28,211 nucleotides of DNA from Nitrososphaera sp. UBA210 (lineage in GTDB: Archaea > Thermoproteota > Nitrososphaeria > Nitrososphaerales > Nitrososphaeraceae), in NCBI GenBank assembly GCA_002494895.1, contig DADA01000071.1, positions 1 through 28,211 of the forward strand, read 5' to 3'. The translations under genes were made by a program, and so were the position numbers. Under the pieces are notes generated by a model, which made no database searches, was not told where the DNA came from, and saw nothing but the letters and a program-made list of their open reading frames with translations. Below are positions 16,201-23,323 of the stretch, piece by piece (position 1 is the first letter of the stretch; each line of letters opens with the position of its first letter).

Positions 16201-16605
16201 CAGTTCGAGATCGAAATTGCGGGGAAAAAGCTGAGGGGATTCATTGACAGAATAGACATGACGCCATCAGGAGAGTATGAAGTCTTTGACTACAAGACAG
16301 GCAAATCCGTGCTAAGTGCCAATGCGATAAAGAAGGATATCCAGATGAATGCATATTCACTTGCGGTTCAGACACTATACGGCAAGTTGCCTGCAACCGC
16401 AACCTTGCTGTATGTGAGAAAGGAGAAGCCGGTGATCTACCAGGTTACAAAAGATAGTGTCCAGCAATCAGAGCAAGGGATAGGCTCTCTTGTCAGCGGG
16501 ATACTTTCGGAACAGTTTGAACCAACTCCGTCCTATCACACCTGCAGATTCTGTGACTACTGGAACATATGTGAAGCAAAGGAGATTGAGGAAGATGAAA
16601 CCTAA
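13243..16605 (+). CDS. UvrD/PcrA-type helicase fused to a RecB/AddB-like Fe-S nuclease
   Basis: This 1120-residue protein is a superfamily 1A helicase. Motifs: GPGSGKT at 32-38 (Walker A), a LVDEFQD segment (Walker B), VGDDDQSIYHFRGA, QNYRST, TTIHQSKGREF and LLYVAMTRA. The C-terminal 240 residues form a PD-(D/E)XK nuclease: H911, D1002 (GFIDRID) and D1016-Y-K1018 (FDYKTGK). Its four-cysteine iron-sulphur clasp is C884, C1101, C1104 and C1110, as in AddB and Cas4. Such fusions process DNA ends in repair or degrade foreign DNA. An insert of about 40 residues near 175-215 is Lys/Ala-rich. The ribosome-binding site GGTGAGAG lies 4-11 nt before the ATG. It is the third gene of the CARF-controlled operon. 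Confidence 0.9.
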   Translation: MGLILQADMALNKAQLKAVECDPDAALLIVAGPGSGKTRTIVYRVKHLIDHHGIKPSEILCLTFSEKATEEMRTRIEKETKSAEVETSTFHSFCLSVLEESVFDTGISYKSGLITRTNTLVWGLRNIDKFGFESIQIGNNAVDVIESIIDGISAFRDELVSPKELKDYVTRKKAELVAQKDQIAASGQSPGNGKKKASRKAAEQATPDLEDIEEQIAFVNQLADLQKVYESYESFKRKESLIDFDDMLQIVVELFRKRHDVLKRYQERYAHVLVDEFQDNNYAQLELVKLLCPSGNVTAVGDDDQSIYHFRGAYLTIFEDFKQHYGANARIEKLEQNYRSTKKVVALAKQLLDPVPERELKDLYSENEDGRVVVASCSTDAAEVDYVGKKIREELLGKELKRRDGSTAPISYRDIAILSRRRFEGVKFARSIRAQGLPCTFIGETRIFALGIIRDLIAYLKVASDPLANGVELARIMMIHGLPEKDIKIINHEAKHKTRKLGRRAENAMGPDGEKLGSRKDDYNGNRNFGTDFVHTVMEELATMPDTSPIAGDISNPNLVRDVYQQVMRIIDARNKKALYDFVYDVVMAQTDIYRRTLKNPTPESEKNRLALHEFMHLVQDFEAITKKATLKDLLDHLDMMNDFDIDIRQDETALDAIVVTTIHQSKGREFPIVFVVDVADRRLPMRFTEKKFYCPSELSHNVRKGELSEKELFLQEERRLLYVAMTRAQHHLFLTLAELYGDNARKTKPSLFLTELDIENNPHVEFMHYDADVDLPLVAANDSRVEQIKHEYQLLVTKFIEQMQLNSALEKMVELAVIAYYQSGRPLAEFKIEDVFPHGLEQPLAEEKRKAIEMQLRDDHHVALVDPDNIHFSPSALNTYQKCPLKYKFAQVLEVPTQARTYFDLGTAVHAVAEGLTRRQIEEKGYLPTMEDALALLDKYWVSNAYQSTMQEQEARESAEKMLQYFVRWCAERRGLGCNPVSAETQFEIEIAGKKLRGFIDRIDMTPSGEYEVFDYKTGKSVLSANAIKKDIQMNAYSLAVQTLYGKLPATATLLYVRKEKPVIYQVTKDSVQQSEQGIGSLVSGILSEQFEPTPSYHTCRFCDYWNICEAKEIEEDET

Positions 16606-17166
16606 TTTCTGAAAAATGATATTAGGACAAACTGCTCTATACGAAAGCACGGCCCCTTGGGTCTTTTCATGTTCATCCTTTTTTCAGTAATCTTCATAGT
16701 GCGTGGGATGGATATCTCCGATAAGAAAATTCCTTAATGCCGCTTTTTGATGTGATCTGAATGCGTATTCACTTGGTTCAGGCAATATATAGCAGGTTGC
16801 CGGCAACTGCAACTTTGTTAGCAGCCGCAACGGGCAGTTTTGTTTGAGCTTAGAGCCAGCTAACTCCTTTAGTTTCAGCATACTGATGCCGTGAGCCCCG
16901 GTTGCCGTATGCACATGATCTAACTTGGCGGGACATTATATTATGCGATGGTCTAGGTTGGTAATACTGGACGATTACACTAAAATTTTCAAAGTCCTTC
17001 CTGAACCAATGCGGTGAGACTCGCGTTTATGCGCTTTTCAAAGACCTTTCCTCTCGGAAAATCCGACTCCCAATTTCCAAGGTTCCCTATCCAGAGTTAA
17101 AGATTCACAGGGAAAGCATGGTTTAGAGATCTGTGCAAGGTGCTACGCGTTCCCTGACTAGGATGC
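16606..17166. other. Intergenic region with decayed sequence, no intact gene
   Basis: A T-rich tract CCTTTTTT (about 16677-16684) may end the helicase operon transcript. Apart from the helicase remnant at 16758-16820 I see no gene, tRNA or clear repeat. The sequence looks degraded. It separates the CARF operon from the methylase island and could contain an old element boundary. Confidence 0.5.
16758..16820 (+). pseudogene. Decayed duplicate of the helicase-nuclease C-terminal coding region
   Basis: This stretch aligns with 16346-16410 inside the helicase gene. It shares TGAATGC, TATTCACTTG, GTTCAG, GTTGCC and GCAAC blocks in the same order and spacing, with about ten mismatches and a 2 bp deletion. 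The deletion breaks the frame. It is a relic of a second copy of the nuclease domain, left by tandem duplication or by recombination with a paralogue. Confidence 0.65.
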
Positions 17167-17173
17167 TTTAATA
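17167..17173 (+). promoter_or_regulatory. TATA box of the cytosine methyltransferase gene
   Basis: TTTAATA is centred 24 nt before the GTG at 17194 and 33 nt before the ATG at 17203. The transcript would start near 17194-17197, so the mRNA is leaderless (GTG) or has a very short leader (ATG). Confidence 0.5.
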
Positions 17174-17193
17174 GAACTCCCTCCGATAGTACG

Positions 17194-18378
17194 GTGGGAA
17201 ACATGTCAGAATCAGCGAGGCCAGTGGTTGTAGACATATTCTGCGGATGTGGGGGTCTGTCTGAAGGCTTCCGTCAAGCAGGTTTTGACATTCTGCTGGG
17301 AATCGACTCTGATGAATGGGCCATCAAGACCTTCAACAGACACCATCAGAACAGGGGAAGGATCAGGAATGTTGAGGATGTTGATAGTGGGTATATCTTC
17401 GCTGAGACCGGAACTAAAGAGCTAGACGTTCTTGCGGGAGGACCTCCTTGTCAGGCATTCAGCACAGTTGCTGTTGCGAAATGGAGATCCCTCGGAATAC
17501 CGAGTACAGTTAACCACCCAATGAATAGACTATATAGCGAGTTCCTCCGACTTGTGCTCGAAGTCAGGCCAAAATTCTTTGTAATGGAGAATGTGGAAAG
17601 GATGCTCTCGATTCAGGATGGCAAAATAAAGGCCAGTATAGAAAGTGAGCTAAATAACCAATACACAATTTCCTTTTACAGAAAGAATGTAGCCGATTTC
17701 GGGATACCGCAATTCAGAAAAAGGGCACTTGTCATGGGAAATAGATTGGGTCTAGAAAATCCGGATATTATCGAGACACATTCCGACGATGATCCTGCTA
17801 AGAACCGGCGTCTGACAGTACACGATGCAATCGCGGATCTCCCACGTTTACAAGTCGGTGCAGGCAAGAACTTCATGAAGTACAGAAATAGAAAGCAGCT
17901 ATCTACCTATGCTATTGAGAGGAGGCAAGATTCAGATGGAATCTACAACCACGCCGCGAGAAGGCACAGCAAACGGGATTTAAGAATTTTCAGCATGTTA
18001 CGACCCGGACAGTGGATAAAAGATCTGCCGCAGAGGTTTAATCCATATAGGAAGGATATCTTTCTAGATAAATATAAGAAACAGCCTTGGAATCGTCCTT
18101 CCTCGACAATTCTTGCACATTTATCTAAAGATGGTCTTATGTTCGTTCATCCAGATAAGAAACAAAATAGAACGCTAACTGCAAGGGAGGCCGCAAGACT
18201 TCAATCCTTCGATGATCGATTTGTCTTTGAAGGACCTAGGACAAAGCAGTATGTTCATATTGGCAATGCTGTGCCGCCGCTTTTTGCAAAGGTTGTAGCC
18301 GTGGCCGTAAAAGAAAGTCTAGCAGCGCAACCACCTATTGCGATTCAGCATAAGATGCAAAGTCACAAATCTTTCTGA
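17194..18378 (+). CDS. DNA (cytosine-5)-methyltransferase
   Basis: This 394-residue enzyme transfers a methyl group from SAM to C5 of cytosine at a specific DNA site. The motifs stand in the standard order: I VDIFCGCGGLSEGF (13-26), IV GGPPCQAF with catalytic C86, VI ENV (132-134), VIII Q173-x-R175-x-R177, then a variable target-recognition region (about 210-310), and IX-X RLTAREAARLQSF with IGNAVPPLFAK. It is full length and looks active. The start may be the GTG (17194) or the ATG (17203). Its 3' end overlaps the convergent MIG glycosylase gene by 44 bp. No classical type II endonuclease adjoins it, so restriction, if any, should come from the plus-strand operon starting near 19.9 kb. The target sequence cannot be predicted. 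Confidence 0.95.
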   Translation: MGNMSESARPVVVDIFCGCGGLSEGFRQAGFDILLGIDSDEWAIKTFNRHHQNRGRIRNVEDVDSGYIFAETGTKELDVLAGGPPCQAFSTVAVAKWRSLGIPSTVNHPMNRLYSEFLRLVLEVRPKFFVMENVERMLSIQDGKIKASIESELNNQYTISFYRKNVADFGIPQFRKRALVMGNRLGLENPDIIETHSDDDPAKNRRLTVHDAIADLPRLQVGAGKNFMKYRNRKQLSTYAIERRQDSDGIYNHAARRHSKRDLRIFSMLRPGQWIKDLPQRFNPYRKDIFLDKYKKQPWNRPSSTILAHLSKDGLMFVHPDKKQNRTLTAREAARLQSFDDRFVFEGPRTKQYVHIGNAVPPLFAKVVAVAVKESLAAQPPIAIQHKMQSHKSF

Positions 18379-19012
18379 GCGGACAAATCTTACATCTGGG
18401 ATTTTTCTGAGTGCAAATAGTCCTCCCTATGTCGATCATTGCCCAATTGAACATTTTTGCTGCCTTACTAGGAATAAGCGATTGAACAATATTCCATACT
18501 TCTTTATCCTTGTGCGATTCAGAGTGAAATTTCAAAGAGAATACTCTGCCTAGTACACGGATTATGTTTGCATCGACTATAGCAACATCTCGGCCAAATG
18601 CGAAACACTGCACAGCGGAGGCAATGTAATTCCCGACACCATCCAGCGCAAGAAGATCGTCCTTGCTACTAGGGACCTTTCCCGAATATTTCAATGATAT
18701 GGCCTCAGCCATATTCTTAAGTCTAGTTTCTTTATACGCCAATCCGAGCGATCTAATGGCGCTGCGAATCTCTGTTATTTCTGAACCTGCAAGGACATTT
18801 GGATTGGGAAATCTCTGTAGGAAATTATTGTAAATATCTGCTACTTGGTCAGCCTTCGTTCTTTGCAGCATTAGTTCTGCAATGAGTATATGATAAGGTT
18901 CGTTTGTTTGCCTCCACGGATATGTTGCCATATGATTCTTGTTCCACTTAAGGACGCTCTTGACAAGAATTTTCTTCTTCCCCCCCACATCCATGAACAA
19001 ACCAAGATCCAT
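18335..19012 (-). CDS. mig: MIG-type T/G mismatch DNA glycosylase (EndoIII/MutY superfamily)
   Basis: This 225-residue enzyme has the MutY/EndoIII helix-hairpin-helix glycosylase fold. Visible are YPWR (31-34), ELMLQRT (46-52), the hairpin LDGVGNY (123-129), VDANIIRVLGR with catalytic D147, and the [4Fe-4S] cysteines C200, C207, C210 and C216 (spacing 6-2-5). The residue after the hairpin is Tyr129, not the Lys of EndoIII. Tyr and Asp 18 residues apart match Methanothermobacter MIG (Tyr126/Asp144), which removes T from T:G pairs produced by deamination of 5-methylcytosine. MIG is likewise encoded beside an m5C methylase. Here it would protect methylated sites from C-to-T mutation. It starts 5 bp after the wHTH gene. 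Near its 5' end is a run of seven G (coding strand). Confidence 0.88.
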   Translation of the reverse strand: MDLGLFMDVGGKKKILVKSVLKWNKNHMATYPWRQTNEPYHILIAELMLQRTKADQVADIYNNFLQRFPNPNVLAGSEITEIRSAIRSLGLAYKETRLKNMAEAISLKYSGKVPSSKDDLLALDGVGNYIASAVQCFAFGRDVAIVDANIIRVLGRVFSLKFHSESHKDKEVWNIVQSLIPSKAAKMFNWAMIDIGRTICTQKNPRCKICPLRKICDFASYAESQ

Positions 19013-19017
19013 TCTGC

Positions 19018-19734
19018 TTAGGTCATCTCACCGAGCAGGACATTAAGCCTTCGCCTTGCGGTACTTAATGTAGTTCGAAGCATATTCAGGCCAATGTTCT
19101 GTTTATCCTTCGCCGCGAGCTGAAGGCGGGCAGATAAGTCCACAATCGTCTGAACTTGCTCGAAAATATGTATATGGTCCAGATCATGGTGGTTCTGTTG
19201 TTGTGCCAGTATGTTAGCCAGTTCATGGTACATCAACTTGATTTGTACATCTACTGCATCGCGGAGATAGTTTGCAACTTGCTGGGAATATCGCATCCCA
19301 GTCATGTAACTGTCGAAAGGCAGCCTGCATATATCTACTTGGAGTCTATAAAGCGTATAATAATCTGTAGAGCGGAATTTCCTCTTCGCAGATTCAGCTT
19401 TGAGTTCTGATAGCTTGTTGCCGTAAACCCCCAGAGTTATTTCATAATTCTCTTGTGCATCCACCCAATTCCTGTAGCTTCCAGATGATTTGATCATGCT
19501 TCTCTGACCTCTTCTACCTCTTTCTCGTTCTATCACGCCGAAGCTGACAAATGTATCCAACCACTTCTCAAGGGTGCTTCTAGAGACATGGGGCGCAGTC
19601 AGTTCAGCAAGCGCGTTAAAATTAATGCCGTATGGGTGATTTTCGATAACTCGCAGCACCTCGTTCATTCTCCTATCCGTTCCCGGGTCTTGGGAGAAGT
19701 GAATGCCAATGTGGGGGTCCTGCTGGGAAGGCAA
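19018..19734 (-). CDS. Winged-helix regulator of the methylase/MIG cluster
   Basis: This 238-residue protein starts at a TTG (19734); a stop codon lies upstream in frame and no ATG precedes it. Residues about 20-90 make a winged helix (NFNALAELTAPHVSRSTLEK, then FVSFGVIERERGRRGQRSMI). The remaining 140 residues are helical and rich in Gln/His and show no known enzyme motif. The gene is followed after 5 bp by mig, so the two are co-transcribed. It is divergent from the nuclease/GHKL operon and shares a short promoter region with it, the usual place for a control protein. A role limiting nuclease expression until methylation is complete is inferred, not shown. Confidence 0.65.
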   Translation of the reverse strand: MPSQQDPHIGIHFSQDPGTDRRMNEVLRVIENHPYGINFNALAELTAPHVSRSTLEKWLDTFVSFGVIERERGRRGQRSMIKSSGSYRNWVDAQENYEITLGVYGNKLSELKAESAKRKFRSTDYYTLYRLQVDICRLPFDSYMTGMRYSQQVANYLRDAVDVQIKLMYHELANILAQQQNHHDLDHIHIFEQVQTIVDLSARLQLAAKDKQNIGLNMLRTTLSTARRRLNVLLGEMT

Positions 19735-19757
19735 CTGGTCTAGTGGTATGGTAGTCT

Positions 19758-19768
19758 AGTATAAAAGT
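19758..19768. promoter_or_regulatory. Shared A/T-rich promoter core of the divergent operons
   Basis: The plus strand reads TATAAAAG (19760-19767) and the minus strand CTTTTATA over the same bases. The minus-strand box lies about 29 nt before the TTG at 19734. The plus-strand box would start transcription near 19788, before the operon at 19804/19941. One core may thus serve both directions, so only one operon could be fired at a time. Confidence 0.5.
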
Positions 19769-19803
19769 ACACTTAGAGTCAATCAGCTTTCTCTTAAGAA
19801 GGC

Positions 19804-20001
19804 ATGCAAGGAGCCACAACAATCAACGGGTTTGGCAGAACAACCCTGTTTGCATCTGGTCTGTATTTTGCAAGGAAAGCAGGATGGGATGCACAACTAA
19901 ACGATGCCGCTTGTCGATCCCTCGTAAGAGTCGACGAGATATGCAGAAGGACCAAGCAGTTCCTCCTAAAGAAAATGCACATGGAGGACAGCCGTTCGTG
20001 A
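19804..20001 (+). CDS. Possible 65-residue leader protein of the nuclease/GHKL operon
   Basis: An ATG at 19804 lies about 16 nt behind the predicted transcription start and opens a 65-codon frame that overlaps the beginning of the next gene in another frame. The product is basic and Cys-containing, without recognisable motifs. It could be a small regulatory protein or a coupling leader, or it may not be translated at all. No homology was recognised. Confidence 0.25.
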   Translation: MQGATTINGFGRTTLFASGLYFARKAGWDAQLNDAACRSLVRVDEICRRTKQFLLKKMHMEDSRS

Positions 20002-21266
20002 AGACAAGAAGCAGCACAGAGCAGATTACAAAGTGTCCGATCTGCGGGAGTACTAATGGACTGACATCTCTGGCAAAGCTTGGTCTTTCGTTCGAAGAGA
20101 TTCGCATGATCGAGGAATATGTGAAAAACGGCACAATAAGGGACGTGCTGAGAATAGCAGAAATAGCCCTGCGACGACTTGATCCAGAAAAGACTGGCAT
20201 AGAGCTGCAGGTCAACAACGCTGTAGCAAAACTGAGAGAGTCTTCAACACAGATGGCCGAGAAATTCACTGAAGGACAGAAGCAGTTCATTCACGAGCTC
20301 TCAGAAGCGGATGGCCAAGAAAAGGAAAGGCTGGTCAAAGAGTACGAGGAAAAACAGATTCGTTTACTTAAGGAGTTCCAAAAGGAAATCACTGAGAGAT
20401 CGAAGACTGTTGAGCAACTCGAGAAAGAAAGACTCCATGAATTGACAGAGCTGAGACAAGGCATGAATGAGATCAAGCAAAAGATAGTTGGCGCCGGCAT
20501 CGGTGAAGTTGGAGAGATGATGACGCTCCTAGATCTAAAGAAATCCGTACCGACCGATTCATTCTCTGAAACAAGGGCTGCGAGACATGGAACAGACATA
20601 GCGGCAACCGTTAAAGACAAGGGAAGAACATGCGGCACCGTCACTATCAGCGTCAAATATCAGCAAACCTGGGGCAGCGACTTTCTCAGACAGCTGGAAA
20701 AAAATATGAAGGAAGATGGAACAAGATGGGGAATTCTTGTAAGCAGATCATTTCCAAGAGAGGCACTGAGCACTAAGGCTTGGGTTACAGAAGATGAGTC
20801 AGGCAATACCATCGTGTTGGCCAAACCTGAATATGCGCCACTGGCATATATTGGATTAAGGCAGGCAGTCATTCACTGGTTCGAGGCAAAACAGATTATG
20901 AAGAGTAAGGAAGCGGAGGTGACCGAGGCTGAGAAAGTAATGGGGGTACTTGCGAACTGGATTAACGGGGATGAATTTGAAGCAACAGTGCGTTACGTAG
21001 ACAATGCCAGAAAAGAGGCCGAAAAAACTCGTGAAAACCTACATCAGGTGCAGAACTACGTTAATACAAGATTGTCAGATGCGGCCAAATTCCAAGATGT
21101 CATAATCGAGCATATGATACATGCCAGATCGCTGGTCGGGGGGTTGAGAGAGCTTCTGGCAGTCTCCTCTCCTCCCGGAAACCAATTAACTCACTCTGCG
21201 AAAGCGACTAATGCATATAATAAACCTCGGAGAATAGCGGGATCAATGTCGGAGGGAGGAAGTTGA
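19941..21266 (+). CDS. DUF2130-like protein: coiled coil plus PD-(D/E)XK nuclease-like domain
   Basis: From the ATG at 19941 the protein has 442 residues (an ATG at 19884 would add 19). Order: a KCPICGS mini-motif, a long charged coiled coil (about 70-190), then a restriction-endonuclease-like core with D219 (HGTDIAATV) and S237-V-K239 (TVTISVKYQQTWGSDFL), followed by WGILVSRSFP and LAYIGLRQAVIHWF. DUF2130 proteins share this order, but usually have E-x-K at the last catalytic position, where a Ser stands here. Such a change occurs in some active members of the fold, so activity is open. It is the first large gene of the operon, and its TGA overlaps the TTG of the next gene. It is the best candidate for the DNA-cutting component of the island. 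Confidence 0.7.
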   Translation: MQKDQAVPPKENAHGGQPFVKTRSSTEQITKCPICGSTNGLTSLAKLGLSFEEIRMIEEYVKNGTIRDVLRIAEIALRRLDPEKTGIELQVNNAVAKLRESSTQMAEKFTEGQKQFIHELSEADGQEKERLVKEYEEKQIRLLKEFQKEITERSKTVEQLEKERLHELTELRQGMNEIKQKIVGAGIGEVGEMMTLLDLKKSVPTDSFSETRAARHGTDIAATVKDKGRTCGTVTISVKYQQTWGSDFLRQLEKNMKEDGTRWGILVSRSFPREALSTKAWVTEDESGNTIVLAKPEYAPLAYIGLRQAVIHWFEAKQIMKSKEAEVTEAEKVMGVLANWINGDEFEATVRYVDNARKEAEKTRENLHQVQNYVNTRLSDAAKFQDVIIEHMIHARSLVGGLRELLAVSSPPGNQLTHSAKATNAYNKPRRIAGSMSEGGS

Positions 21267-23323
21267 GCACCGAACTCGAGCCCCTGTCCTTTAGGTTTAG
21301 CGGGAGGGTCGCGAAACTTCTTGGGAGGGAGTCAGTATCAAACGCAATAGTTGCGATATCAGAATTGGTGAAGAACGCATACGACGCGGACGCTAGAAAA
21401 GTCGAAATTATATTTGAGAATATCAAAGGGGCTGATGCTAGGATCCGGATCCGGGACAATGGAGTTGGCATGACTTACAATGACTTAAAGACTAAGTGGA
21501 TGGTCGTTGGTACTGACACGAAGGAAAGAGTCACGCGCTCACCGGGAGGCAAACGACGTGTTGTTGGTGAGAAGGGAATCGGGAGATTCGCTGTCGAGCG
21601 GCTTGCGGATCAGGTTACGCTTATCTCCAATCCCAAGAATCAGGATCAATCCGTAACAATGTACATAGACTGGAGCCTATATGCGATGGAGGGTGCAATA
21701 TTTGACGAAATCAGAAACAAAGTAATTTCATCACCAAAGAAGGATTTCAAGAATAGCGGTCTCGAAATTGTGCTCGAAAAATTAAGGGATTCTTGGGGAG
21801 AGATCGCGGTTGAGGAGCTGGAAAAACAACTGAGCATGCTGATCCCTCCTGGTCAGATAAATGACTTTGAAATTCAGGTATACGCTCCGGAATTCAAAAA
21901 GTATGGAAAAAAAGTCGAAAGCAAACTGCTAAAGGAAGCGATGTACGAACTGAAATCATCGATAAGTAAAAACCGTATACACTACGTAATAAAAAGGGAT
22001 GGCAAGATCGTGCATGATGACGCGATAAAGACAGACAATTTTGAATGCGGTCCAATTAAACTTGATATGTACTTCTTTCCTCTCGATAGAGGCGATGAGA
22101 AGACCAAATACAAAGTCTTTAAGCTGAAAGAAATTGTCACCATGCTCAAGGAATTTGGTGGGTTAAAGATATACAGGGATGGGTTCCGGGTAAAACCCTA
22201 CGGTGACCCTGGTGATGACTGGCTAGGGCTAAATTTCAAAAGGATGCAGAGATTTGGTAAAAAGATTCCATCAAATAATCAGATAGTTGGGTTTATCCAT
22301 GTTTCACGCGACGCCAGTACGAACCTGCTGGATACTACAACTAGGGAAGGTCTGATCCATAACCTTGCATATTATCACATGTTAGATTTCCTTGATAGAT
22401 CGATCACAGCATTTTCACTTTTTAGACGTGAATCAGAAAAGGAAACCAAAAAGAACGACAAACCAAAGGCTGAGATTAATGATAACATGGATCGCCTTAA
22501 ACAGATAGTTGGAAAGGCCGATCTGAGGGCTGGAGATCGCAAGGCTGCTGAGGAAATTATCGAGGATGTTAAATCTGAGATAACCAAAGTTGAACAGGAA
22601 AGTATCAGCACCATGCAGGTATACAGGAACCTGGCAGCGCTTGGCATCACCGTTTCTTCAATCTCTCACGAAATATCAGCACCCATAGCTATTCTTCTGC
22701 ACACATCGACGGGATTGATTCAGGATATTAGAAGTCATTCAATAAGCGAAAGCGACCTTGTCACAAACTTGCAAACTATTCGGTCGAACACTGTGAAGAT
22801 TCAAGAATTCATACAGTATATACTTGGATTTGCTTCAGCAACGAGCAAGAAAAAAGTTAATCTCAATGTCAGCGATGTACTCAACAACGTACTAAGTCCA
22901 TTCAAGAATGTCCTAGAAAAGCGTGGAGTACAGGTAATTGCCAACATAAATCCGGGTCTGCCGATGATTCACATGAACCGTGCAGAATTTGACTCCATTC
23001 TAATAAATTTCATTACCAATGCTGCATACTTCCTGAAAACAACACCAAAGCCGATTGTGAAGTTCACAGCGAATGTTGATGAAAACGGATTCAACTTTAC
23101 CTTCAGTGATAACGGAACAGGCATAGCACCCGAGAACAGGAAACTAATTTTTGAGCCGTTTTTCACGACAAAGAAAAATGGGATCGGCCTTGGACTCACG
23201 ATTGTCAAGGAAATAGTGGAGGATCAGGGAGGACAGATCGAAGTGATAAACAGCGAGTTGGGAAGTGGTGCTACATTTAAGATCTTCTTGCCAAAATCGG
23301 TGATGGGTATTGCCACAAAATAA
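21263..23323 (+). CDS. Dual-ATPase protein: N-terminal GHKL (Hsp90/MORC-type) plus histidine-kinase-like C-terminus
   Basis: This 686-residue protein starts at a TTG overlapping the previous stop, with a strong ribosome-binding site GGAGGGAGGA (21251-21260). The N-terminal ATPase shows an N box (E34, N38, AYDAD), D65-NGVGM and VGEKGIGRFAVERLAD (101-116), which is the Hsp90/MORC type with a lid. A middle region of about 300 residues follows. Then comes a phospho-acceptor helix with H469 (SISHEISAP) and a second, histidine-kinase ATPase: NFITNAA, SDNGTGIAPENRKLIFEPFF and GIGLGLTIVKEI. There is no membrane segment or sensor domain, so it is cytosolic. The next gene encodes a receiver protein, its probable phosphorylation partner. 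Having two different ATPases in one chain suggests that DNA- or partner-driven clamp closure controls kinase activity. Confidence 0.88.
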   Translation: MSTELEPLSFRFSGRVAKLLGRESVSNAIVAISELVKNAYDADARKVEIIFENIKGADARIRIRDNGVGMTYNDLKTKWMVVGTDTKERVTRSPGGKRRVVGEKGIGRFAVERLADQVTLISNPKNQDQSVTMYIDWSLYAMEGAIFDEIRNKVISSPKKDFKNSGLEIVLEKLRDSWGEIAVEELEKQLSMLIPPGQINDFEIQVYAPEFKKYGKKVESKLLKEAMYELKSSISKNRIHYVIKRDGKIVHDDAIKTDNFECGPIKLDMYFFPLDRGDEKTKYKVFKLKEIVTMLKEFGGLKIYRDGFRVKPYGDPGDDWLGLNFKRMQRFGKKIPSNNQIVGFIHVSRDASTNLLDTTTREGLIHNLAYYHMLDFLDRSITAFSLFRRESEKETKKNDKPKAEINDNMDRLKQIVGKADLRAGDRKAAEEIIEDVKSEITKVEQESISTMQVYRNLAALGITVSSISHEISAPIAILLHTSTGLIQDIRSHSISESDLVTNLQTIRSNTVKIQEFIQYILGFASATSKKKVNLNVSDVLNNVLSPFKNVLEKRGVQVIANINPGLPMIHMNRAEFDSILINFITNAAYFLKTTPKPIVKFTANVDENGFNFTFSDNGTGIAPENRKLIFEPFFTTKKNGIGLGLTIVKEIVEDQGGQIEVINSELGSGATFKIFLPKSVMGIATK

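Noticed and set aside
16684..16914. 76-residue minus-strand frame in the gap after the helicase gene
   Set aside because: It is antisense to the helicase relic, and the bases there are explained by the decayed duplicate.
17194..18378. Classical type II restriction-modification pair with its endonuclease next to the methylase
   Set aside because: The gene overlapping the methylase is a HhH-Fe-S glycosylase, not a restriction endonuclease, and no other short nuclease gene adjoins it.
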